64,000 nucleotides of DNA, taken from the NCBI RefSeq assembly GCF_018141425.1, contig NZ_CP058561.1:2728001-2792000 (forward strand). The letters are read 5' to 3'. This stretch comes from Vallitalea guaymasensis. GTDB lineage: Bacteria; Bacillota; Clostridia; Lachnospirales; Vallitaleaceae. The notes under the pieces are model-generated. The model was not told where the DNA came from. It worked only from the letters and a program-made list of their open reading frames with translations, and did not search any database. Below, one piece after another: positions 35,726 to 42,817 of the stretch (the first letter of the stretch is position 1; each line of letters begins with the position of its first letter). Both the position numbers and the translations under genes were made by a program.

Positions 35726-36415
35726 ATGAATTATTTAAATGAAGTGAATAGTTTGAAAAGTTGATATGACATAAAATATGATCTAGATAAATTGCCTGAT
35801 AAATGCCCAATATGTAATTATGCATGTGAGCCAATTCCAGTACTCTCTTATAATAGAGGTAAAAATTTTAACGATAATAGTGAAGTGGTTTTTCTAGTAT
35901 GTGCTTGTCCAAGAAACGATTGTAAAGAATTATTTTTGGTAAGATATAAAAAGATATATTATGATGCAGATATGTATAGTTTGGTAGGATATTCACCTTT
36001 TAAGTATAAAGACATAATTTTTGAAGAATGTATTTCTGATATATCCCAAACTTTTGTAGATATATATAATCAAGCAATGAAAGCAGAAAAGTATAATCTT
36101 ATTGATATCGCTGGTGTAGGGTATAGAAAGGCACTTGAATTTCTAATAAAAGATTATTCAATCAAGAAAAATCCTGATAGCAAAAATGAAATAGAAAACT
36201 CGTTTCTAGGCAAATGTATAACCACTTTTATAAAAAATGAAAACATTAAACTATGTGCAAAAAGAGCTACATGGATAGGAAATGACGAAACACATTATCT
36301 AAGAAAATGAATTGATAAGGATATTTCAGATATGCGGGCATTAATAAATTTAACGATTAATTGGATAATAATGAAAGAAAATACAATTAAATATCTAAAA
36401 GAAATGAAAGATTAG
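35726..36415 (+). pseudogene. DUF4145-like protein with two in-frame TGA codons
   Basis: A strong GGAGG site lies six bases before ATG 35726. The frame is interrupted by TGA at codon 13 (35762-35764) and TGA at codon 195 (36308-36310) and ends at TAG 36413-36415, giving 229 residues if both are read through. The part between has a CPIC...CACPRNDC zinc-ribbon-like start. It also has the DUF4145-type segment AMKAEKYNLIDIAGVGYRKALEFLIKDY, and ends TWIGNDETHYLRK. Sequence continues sensibly after the second TGA (IDKDISDMRALINLTINW), where Trp is expected. The simplest reading is two TGG-to-TGA mutations. Confidence 0.7.
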
Positions 36416-36481
36416 TTTTTACAATTAAAGAATTATTTCGTTAATGTATACAAAAAGCAAAACAAGAAAGGGGAATAATAT

Positions 36482-36745
36482 ATGAATTATAATATTTATC
36501 AAGCAAAAAGAATGAGAGAGGAAGGGGATGGGTTACCTTCAATTAAAGAAATTGTAAAAGAAAAGCTAATGAATAGTGATGTAGAATTGAAGAAAGAGCA
36601 AATAGATGAACAAGTCTGTTTAATAATAAAATTGAGTAAGGATGAATCAATTTCTGGTGCAACTAGTACTGCTTTAAGAGAACTTGAATCAGAAGGCAGC
36701 ATAGACCATATATCACATGGGTATTGGAAAAGGACAAGTATATAA
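36482..36745 (+). CDS. Small hypothetical protein
   Basis: I do not recognise this 87-aa acidic protein. GAAAGGGG precedes the ATG. It is predicted mostly helical, with SIKEIVKEKLMNSDVELKKEQIDEQ and a C-terminal ATSTALRELESEGSIDHIS; the latter resembles a wing or helix of a small DNA-binding protein, but this is weak. No membrane segment. Confidence 0.5.
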   Translation: MNYNIYQAKRMREEGDGLPSIKEIVKEKLMNSDVELKKEQIDEQVCLIIKLSKDESISGATSTALRELESEGSIDHISHGYWKRTSI

Positions 36746-36848
36746 AGTTGGTAATGATAACCTGACTTAAGCAAAAGTATTATTTAGGATATTAGTCAAA
36801 AAAACTTAGTTTATACTACTAAGAAATATTCTTCAAGAAGGGGTAATT

Positions 36849-37321
36849 ATGAATAAGATTAAGTTATTAGCAATTTCATTAATACCAATAGTTATAGGAT
36901 ATATAATGAATTTATTAATTCTAGTACCAGGAATAGGTGTTTCTGTATTATATATAATGCCAATTATTATATTGATATATTGGTATTGGTAGGCTTGAAG
37001 TTTTCAGAGACTATTCGTAATCCTTTATTAGGAATTGTAAGTGGTAACTTTTTTGGGATATTATCACTTTGTATTTATTATTGGCAATTTATTATACTAG
37101 ACAATCAAAAAAGAAGTATGTTTTTAGCGGGAATATCACAGTATTTTACTGTTCCATTAAACATATTAACTGCTAAAATTAGTATGCTTTTTGATAAGTC
37201 TCCAAGTATTATTGATCATAATAATATATTAAATATGCATTTTAGTGGGACAATCATAATGATAATAACCTTTGTCATAGGATATATAGTTGGATTAAGA
37301 AAAAATAAGAATCAGCATTAA
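36849..37321 (+). pseudogene. Small membrane protein, frameshifted
   Basis: ATG 36849 (GAAGAAGGGG upstream) gives two membrane helices (LLAISLIPIVIGYIMNLLI and a second ending IYWYW) and then a stop at ~36992. The next frame continues with VGLKFSETIRNPLLGIVSGN and two more helices to 37321. Restoring one G in TATTGGTATTGG-GTAGGC joins them into ~157 aa with four helices. The function is unknown. Confidence 0.6.
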
Positions 37322-37849
37322 AGCACTCCTTAATTGGCACTATACTAAAATAAGCTTTAGGACAGGCAAAGGATTTACTTTCTTAATTGAAGGTAGACCC
37401 TTTTTTATTGCTTATTATTAAATTATTTGTTAATAAATCGGGAAACGTGTTATAATATAGATTAAAGTTATATTTAGTATATACAAATCATAGTTTGCTT
37501 TTATATATTAAGTAATATAAGTAAATATAAAGATTGCACAAATTATAATATTTGAATATATAAACATTAGTTGTAAATATAACTAAAAATGTATGATTAA
37601 TTTAGAGATAAATAATAAAAATAGAATAATAAGTAATATTTAACATATAATATTCTTGTATATTATTGAGATGTTTGTTATATTAACCAAAAATTTAAAA
37701 TGTTATTGAATAAATAATTATTAATAGTATAATATAGGTAAAAGAGTTGAAAAATGTAGATTTATAGTAGATATATATAAATAATAAATTAAATGTTATT
37801 AATGCTGCAGCTTTAATATAAATAAAATAATGTATATGGAGAAAAAATA
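37322..37849. other. AT-rich gap without genes
   Basis: I see no gene in this ~530-base, very AT-rich stretch. A weak hairpin-like stretch with a T run lies around 37380-37408. The rest is A/T-biased and could hold the promoter of the secreted protein that follows. Confidence 0.5.
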
Positions 37850-38743
37850 ATGAAATATATTAAAAAAACAAAAATGTTAAATTTGTTTGCTTTAGTTCTA
37901 ATTATAGTTATGGCAATTCCTTATGTAAGTTATGCACAAACAAGCAATATTAAGAGTGAAAAAGAAATTAAAGATAAAAAAGATTTAGTTAAACAAGCTA
38001 AATTAAACTTTGAAAACTTAAAGGTATCTAATAATAATCTATTGGAAGAAGGTAATAAATTATTACTTGAACTATATAGTGAAGGTTACAGTGAGAAATA
38101 TATCGCTGAGGAAGCAAAAAAATATGGAATATATGTTTTGATTTCAGAAGAAGAACCTGAAATGTCTATGAGAAGTACAGAAACAAATGCAGATGTATCT
38201 AAACCATTGATAAGTTATAATGCAACTGATGATACATGGACTGTCACTGGTGGAGGGTACTGGACCTCTGAATATGCTTTTTATAACGATACAGAGTTAA
38301 AATGGGATACAGGTAAGCGTACTGGAGCAATTGGTAAACTAGATGTTGGAGGAATATCTATAACAAATATTCATGGAAATACGGAAGGAGTAATGATTGA
38401 AGACGCTTACTTATGTTCTGGAGATCAATACAAATTAAATGATAATAATAAGATTAGAAATATAAAAACTGTTAATGATACAAAAGGTGTAGCAATATCC
38501 TTCCAAGATGCATACTATGATTTTACTGGTGAAGATATTTATCAGGGCTACCGTTGGGCGATACAAGCAAAATTTACAAGTGAATTTGCAAATATTTCTT
38601 GTAATATAAAATCATATTTTTTACATACATATAAAAGTGCTAATATAGGAAAATTTCATTTTCACAGTGATGGTACTTTTGATGTAGATATGGAAAATGC
38701 TGAATACTCATGGGATAAATATTCTCAATCAAAAAGTCACTAG
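37850..38743 (+). CDS. Secreted protein of unknown function
   Basis: The 297-aa product starts with a clear signal peptide (basic MKYIKKTK, hydrophobic core, VSYAQT cleavage region). A lysine-rich helical part (~residues 30-100) precedes a C-terminal domain that reads as beta-rich (DDTWTVTGGGYWTSEYAFYND...). No catalytic motif or cell-wall anchor is seen. Lack of Cys-rich or lytic motifs argues against a bacteriocin or lysin. It is cargo of the integrated element, with its own terminator downstream. Confidence 0.7.
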   Translation: MKYIKKTKMLNLFALVLIIVMAIPYVSYAQTSNIKSEKEIKDKKDLVKQAKLNFENLKVSNNNLLEEGNKLLLELYSEGYSEKYIAEEAKKYGIYVLISEEEPEMSMRSTETNADVSKPLISYNATDDTWTVTGGGYWTSEYAFYNDTELKWDTGKRTGAIGKLDVGGISITNIHGNTEGVMIEDAYLCSGDQYKLNDNNKIRNIKTVNDTKGVAISFQDAYYDFTGEDIYQGYRWAIQAKFTSEFANISCNIKSYFLHTYKSANIGKFHFHSDGTFDVDMENAEYSWDKYSQSKSH

Positions 38744-38772
38744 TAAGAATTATTTATTAAAATGATTAAACA

Positions 38773-38820
38773 AATCTCCTACCTGATAGAAGTTAGTTAA
38801 TATCAGGTAGGGATTTTATT
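38773..38820 (+). terminator. Terminator after the secreted protein
   Basis: AATCTCCTACCTGATA pairs with TATCAGGTAGGGATT and is followed by TTATT. Confidence 0.8.
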
Positions 38821-39031
38821 GTTTACTGTAGAGCTTAGTTATTTGTATGTAGCAAGTAGCATTACAAAGATCAGACCTATTAGCATATTAACGATAAATA
38901 GTATCTGAATTAATTCAATGGATTATAGAAAAAAGAACTAGATAAATAGTTCATAATCATAGTTGAATAGAAATTAATATAATAGTAAATACTTTAAGTT
39001 ATTAAAAGTCTTTTTTATGGAGGTAAATTAA

Positions 39032-39592
39032 ATGAAGAAAAAAATTTTTGGGGGGATTATATTATGTTTATTATTAGCTTTTGGTTATAAATATTATTGT
39101 TATAATTATTCTAACGAAGGTATATTAGAGAATGTAATAAATAGAAATGGATATATTTTAAATAAAATAAATGAACCAGTAAGTATCAAATTATTTGTTA
39201 AGCCCGAATGGATACCTTATAATTCTATTAAAGAGGTAGACTTAGGAGAGAAACTTTTAGAATTGCATTCTACAGATATTATTCTAAATAATATTAAAAA
39301 TACTGGAAATAATATTGATTTCAGTTTTCAGACTAAATATAGTTTGAAGTTTAATAGTGGAACATTTATATATAATGGAATTCTCAATGAGAACGGAACA
39401 TGTACATTAATAACTACATATAAAAATCTTATATTATATGATAAAAACAAAAAACAAATTCAGCTAGGTCAATGTGGTTCCAATTCTAAGGGCTTTTCGT
39501 TTAGCATTATACCTGAAAATTATAAATACATAGAAGAAGGGTTTTATGTTGAATATAGTGGATTTATTCTATATGAGTATATAAAGAAGTGA
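39032..39592 (+). CDS. Membrane-anchored or exported protein of unknown function
   Basis: A 186-aa protein with an N-terminal hydrophobic helix (IFGGIILCLLLAFGY) and no obvious cleavage site, so it is probably an anchored extracytoplasmic protein. The rest reads as beta-strand-rich (FSFQTKYSLKFNSGTFIYNG). TGGAGG precedes the ATG. No family recognised. It sits between the secreted protein and the structured RNA in the element. Confidence 0.65.
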   Translation: MKKKIFGGIILCLLLAFGYKYYCYNYSNEGILENVINRNGYILNKINEPVSIKLFVKPEWIPYNSIKEVDLGEKLLELHSTDIILNNIKNTGNNIDFSFQTKYSLKFNSGTFIYNGILNENGTCTLITTYKNLILYDKNKKQIQLGQCGSNSKGFSFSIIPENYKYIEEGFYVEYSGFILYEYIKK

Positions 39593-39725
39593 ATGCTGAT
39601 TTTTTGATTTATAATATATTACTAAATGAATCTGCTTAATAAATACAATTATGGTTTAATGTATTCTAATTACTATGATTATTTTATAAAATTATAATAT
39701 TTAATAAAGCACTGATTAGTACATG

Positions 39726-39752
39726 GGAGTCTACCGTATTGTAGGCTCTTTA
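39726..39752 (+). terminator. Terminator after the exported protein
   Basis: GAG-T-CTAC pairs with GTAG-G-CTC, followed by TTTAAAA. Confidence 0.6.
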
Positions 39753-39816
39753 AAAATACATTCATAAATTAATTAATGAACAAAGGTAAGGTTAATACAT
39801 AATGTGATTTGAAAAG

Positions 39817-40725
39817 GGACTATCCAAAAGTGGACTGTCTTTTTTTTCATTGCTCAATGTGTTCAATACTTAATCACAAAACTGTCCATCTTAGAGCAAA
39901 GTCAATGATATTGACCTCGTTTCGCAAAATTGAGATACCATGTGAATAATGTTTACCCTGTAGTTTTTCCCCAGAAGTGGAGAAGGGTACTTCGATAATA
40001 TCGAACTACCTTTTGTCACAACTTGCTGCGAACAACCTCGACCGACAAAACTGTCGAATGTAAAGAGTGAAATCCGTCCTTTAGAAGATTACTATAATGA
40101 GGTCGGCTCAAATTTGAGCCAATCAAGATAATACCCAGAGGTGCATATAGTGCACCTCCGAAATTTCTGATTTGTTTAAAGGAAAATGAGCTTGATTTCC
40201 CAAAACTGTAAATCAAATTAAGTACCTTTAGGGCTACCCTCTTTTAGAGGGAAAGCTTTATTCTTTAAAGACAAAACTCTCATAAGTCACTGCATGAGGT
40301 GCATCCAAAATTGGACTGACCTCTAATACCGTCCTAGTACTACAGTATGAATTCAAGGTGACATTAGCCCAATCCAAAATTGGATTTAGTAAAATAGGTC
40401 TCCTTAAAATTAAGGAGTCGAATTCTTCAAAGTAACCACGAATTAGGCAGATTTTAAATCGGGCGAATATGCAATCTTAGGTCATTCCCCAAATATGGGG
40501 AAACAGATTAATAGTCCAAATGGGGTTATGTCTAAGTTCACCACCGCCTTAAAATTAAGGAGATGCATATAAGGTTATACATGATGTACAACAAGTAATG
40601 TTAAGCCATGTTAGAGAATGAGGTCAAATACTTTCCCAAGATGTTGGGAATCAAAGGTGCAAGATATGCACTTTAAGTTGGAGGTGATCTATAGCAGGCA
40701 ATTATATATTGTCTGCTTTTTATTA
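39817..40725 (+). ncRNA. Large ornate structured RNA candidate (GOLLD/ROOL-like)
   Basis: Nearly 0.9 kb with no credible gene is packed with short hairpins and closed by an intrinsic terminator at 40693-40725. Clear stems: 39901-39915, 39991-40005 (enclosed by GGTA/TACC), 40043-40056, 40105-40120, 40138-40158, 40237-40251, 40256-40270, 40296-40323, 40371-40386, 40400-40417, 40485-40502, 40547-40560, 40633-40650 and 40654-40674. Most are 4-8 bp stems closing a six-base loop of the type AAAANT. The first hairpin (39818-39839), followed by eight T, may instead be a terminator of upstream transcription. Position next to a tRNA and an attachment site inside a phage-like element matches known GOLLD and ROOL RNAs, which are ~600-850 nt. 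I cannot confirm either class by eye; it may be a new one. Confidence 0.65.
40693..40725 (+). terminator. Intrinsic terminator ending the structured RNA
   Basis: AGCAGGCAAT pairs with ATTGTCTGCT (one G.T) around a TATAT loop, followed by TTTTATT. Confidence 0.85.
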
Positions 40726-40734
40726 ATCAAAAAC

Positions 40735-40752
40735 GTGCCTATAATGTGCCCA
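40735..40752 (+). promoter_or_regulatory. Possible integrase arm-binding sites, right
   Basis: GTGCCTA (40735-40741) and GTGCCCA (40746-40752), 11 bp apart, in the same orientation and spacing as the pair at the left end. Confidence 0.5.
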
Positions 40753-40880
40753 TAAATTATCCACGAATAACGAATTATGCAATAAAATACCCTATGGTAG
40801 TATATAGTGTAATACTTATAAGCTTTATTAAACCTACATTATGGCAATTTATTGTATTATTTAGATGTTGAGGGATTGAA

Positions 40881-40937
40881 CTCGAAAACCGCTGTGCGTT
40901 ACAAGCGCACCGAGGGTTCAAATCCCTCTCTCTCCGT
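40881..40937 (+). repeat. Right attachment site (attR): partial tRNA-Ser 3' half
   Basis: CTCGAAAACC (anticodon loop and stem), a variable arm that differs from the intact tRNA (TGTGCG-TTACAA-GCGCACC), and then 32 bases (40906-40937) identical to the intact tRNA 3' end. There is no matching 5' half, so this is not a functional tRNA. The diverged variable arm still pairs with itself, as would be expected if the copy came from a different but related tRNA-Ser. Confidence 0.85.
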
Positions 40938-40951
40938 TGGCTTTGAGGTGG

Positions 40952-41000
40952 AACGTCCTTGAGAAACCCTTTGAATGTAGGGTTTTGGGGGCGTTTTTTT
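40952..41000 (+). terminator. Terminator after the attR site, probably the original tRNA terminator
   Basis: AACGTCC and the inner AAACCCT pair with AGGGTTT and GGGGGCGTT, followed by seven T. Confidence 0.75.
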
Positions 41001-41202
41001 GTTCTGTGGGGAACGGATTGGAATTTGTTGGCGAACAGTTGCAGCTGATGGTATGAACAGTGTTAGAATAAGCTATAAAACATTGACTAGTTATTTAAAT
41101 GATTATATAATAATAATAATTGATAGGCAATTATAAAACTAAAAATTAATTAGAAAAAAAGTAAAATGTCTATTAATAATAGAAAATATAAGGAGTGTTT
41201 TT

Positions 41203-41259
41203 ATGAATATGAATAGAATAAGTAGCATTTTAGTAAGGGTGGCTATAAATAACAGATAA
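41203..41259 (+). CDS. Possible regulatory leader peptide (18 aa)
   Basis: The reading frame MNMNRISSILVRVAINNR follows an AAGGAG site and lies ~90 bases before the phosphotransferase gene. Its last codons, AAT AAC AGA, are exactly complementary to TCTGTTATT at 41281-41289. Leader peptides of this size control translation of several ribosome-targeting resistance genes through ribosome stalling. This is an inference from layout. Confidence 0.5.
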   Translation: MNMNRISSILVRVAINNR

Positions 41260-41318
41260 AGAGTACTTGAATAACTTTGGTCTGTTATTCAGCTACCTTA
41301 ATAGTAAGTTTATTAAGG
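41248..41318 (+). promoter_or_regulatory. Alternative-pairing leader before the phosphotransferase gene
   Basis: AATAACAGA (end of the leader peptide) can pair with TCTGTTATT (41281-41289). The same bases form a different hairpin, TGAATAAC (41268-41275) with GTTATTCA (41284-41291). A third hairpin, CCTTAATA/TATTAAGG (41296-41303 and 41311-41318), follows just before the ribosome site AAGGAGG. The first two pairings are mutually exclusive, as in attenuators. Confidence 0.5.
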
Positions 41319-41349
41319 AATTAAGAATAATGAATCAAAGGAGGCTCAT

Positions 41350-42363
41350 ATGAGCAGAAATCAATTAATCAAATCACTTGAACAGTCAATTAATTTAAAT
41401 TATGATTTGCCCAATGTGACGTTGAAACAACTAGAAGGTCATCAGGGGGGTCAAAATCTAGTATTTTATTTGGTATCAGATTTAGAAAAAGCTTTTGTAA
41501 GGCTTACCATTCGTCCAGATAGAGATAGGAATGCTTTGCTTGAAGAAATTAGGTTCATCAGACATTTACATGCATCTGATGTTTCAGTTGCTATCCCTAT
41601 AGAGTCTTCTGATGGTAGCTTTGTAAATAGTTTTAGTTTTGAATCTGATAGCATTAATTATGTCATTTTTGAAGTTGCAAAAGGTGAACAACTATGTGAC
41701 AGAGGTTATCAGTATATTGAAGGAAAATCTTTAAGTGAGCACCACTATAATTGTGGTAGGCTCATTGGTCAATTACATAATGCTTCGGAAAATTATGTCC
41801 CACATCAAGGGATGAAAAGGCATGATATAGTAACCCACATGAAGAAATTGATACAAAATTATCTACCTGGCCATCTCATAAAAGTAAAAAAGAAATTTAA
41901 TGAATTAATTTGTCAATTAGAATCTCTGGATATATCAAAAGAGACTTATGGACTAATTCATGGAGATTTTGGAGATGGAAATTACAACATTGATTATGAT
42001 AATGGGAAGATAACCTTATTTGATTTTGATGATAGTGGTTATTGTTGGTATATGTACGAACTTGCAGATGCATGGAGAGCGTCCCAAGGTTGGGTAATGT
42101 TTGAAGAAGATACTAACAAGCGTAGAATTAGAATGGAAGAAATATTTGATCATATACTGGATGGTTATCGTTCTGTTAGAAAGCTGAATGATTCCCAATT
42201 AAAACTTTTACCTCTTTTTCTCAAATTCGTAGAGATGGAAGGCTTTCTGGATGAATTAAGATACTTAACAGTTACAGAAGGTGAAGTGAAATTTGATGAA
42301 GATTTAATGGAACAGGTTAGAAATATTGAAAATGATATCCCATATTTAGGATTGTATGAATGA
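41350..42363 (+). CDS. Aminoglycoside phosphotransferase (APH)-family kinase
   Basis: A 337-aa kinase-like phosphotransferase. It shows the catalytic loop LIHGDFGDGNYN (Brenner-type motif with Asp and Asn, ~residues 204-215) and the metal-binding LFDFDDSGYCWYMYELA that takes the place of DFG. The N-terminal lobe contains the nucleotide-binding beta strands. The substrate cannot be told from sequence; the family includes aminoglycoside and macrolide kinases, homoserine and choline kinases and YihE-type protein kinases. AAGGAGG precedes the ATG. The leader-peptide structure upstream would fit a resistance gene. Confidence 0.82.
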   Translation: MSRNQLIKSLEQSINLNYDLPNVTLKQLEGHQGGQNLVFYLVSDLEKAFVRLTIRPDRDRNALLEEIRFIRHLHASDVSVAIPIESSDGSFVNSFSFESDSINYVIFEVAKGEQLCDRGYQYIEGKSLSEHHYNCGRLIGQLHNASENYVPHQGMKRHDIVTHMKKLIQNYLPGHLIKVKKKFNELICQLESLDISKETYGLIHGDFGDGNYNIDYDNGKITLFDFDDSGYCWYMYELADAWRASQGWVMFEEDTNKRRIRMEEIFDHILDGYRSVRKLNDSQLKLLPLFLKFVEMEGFLDELRYLTVTEGEVKFDEDLMEQVRNIENDIPYLGLYE

Positions 42364-42440
42364 TAAACCCGTTCTTTTAATATGATTTTTATAATGTTAA
42401 TGAAAGATAAATAAAATAGTCAAAATAATAATAATCTATT

Positions 42441-42485
42441 GCCTAAGTAGTAACTAAAAACAGTTAATTGCTTAGGCTTATTTTG
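42441..42485 (+). terminator. Terminator after the phosphotransferase gene
   Basis: GCCTAAG pairs with CTTAGGC, with an inner TAACT/AGTTA stem, followed by TTATTTTG. Confidence 0.7.
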
Positions 42486-42584
42486 TCTATTCCTTTACCA
42501 CTTTTATCCCATTTTTTTCATCACAAATAACTATTATTGGGGTCATTATTGAGGTGTGGGGGTTAGAGAATTTCCTCAAATAAT

Positions 42585-42625
42585 AAAACCACTACAATTT
42601 AGCGAATAAATTGTTGTGGTTTTTT
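42585..42625 (+). terminator. Second terminator hairpin in the gap before the HelD-like gene
   Basis: AAAACCACTACAATTT pairs with AAATTGTTGTGGTTTT (one G.T), followed by TT. The gap 42364-42817 holds no gene. Confidence 0.75.
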
Positions 42626-42817
42626 ATACTTAGATAATAAAATTTAAGGTCACAAAGCAATAATATATATTGCAATTTATAAATAATATCAATTCTAAAA
42701 TTAGGTAAACTTGTATTCAATACTATAACACAAATCAAACTATAAGTCTAGTATTTTTTTTCTTTTTCTATAGAATAAGAGATACATTCAAATTAATAGA
42801 TATGGAGGTAAAAAGTT

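Larger units (their letters stand above)
27287..40937. mobile_element. Integrated genetic element in tRNA-Ser(CGA), ~13.6 kb, decaying
   Basis: A 32-bp segment of the tRNA 3' end is repeated exactly at 27287-27318 and 40906-40937. A tyrosine-recombinase pseudogene lies directly inside the left end, reading towards it. Contents: remnants of a repressor and a DnaD-like gene, a type I toxin, an operon of unknown function split by insertion sequences, a DUF4145-like pseudogene, two exported proteins and a large structured RNA next to the right end. No replication, conjugation or virion genes remain. It is probably a relic prophage or small integrative element. Confidence 0.85.

Noticed and set aside
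35726-36415. Genome-wide use of TGA as Trp
   Set aside because: Chromosomal genes here use TGA as a normal stop (for example the 152-aa membrane protein at 54030-54032), so reassignment in this host is excluded; only a foreign origin or mutation remains.
40016-40216. Minus-strand 66-aa reading frame in the structured region
   Set aside because: It runs through several palindromes, has no ribosome site, and its composition follows the hairpins; it is a by-product of the RNA structure.
39840-40690. CRISPR array or integron cassette array
   Set aside because: The hairpins have no constant repeat of fixed length, spacing is irregular, there are no cas or integron-integrase genes, and the stems all differ.
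40881-40937. Second functional tRNA-Ser
   Set aside because: The acceptor 5' strand, D arm and 5' anticodon stem are absent; only the 3' half is present.
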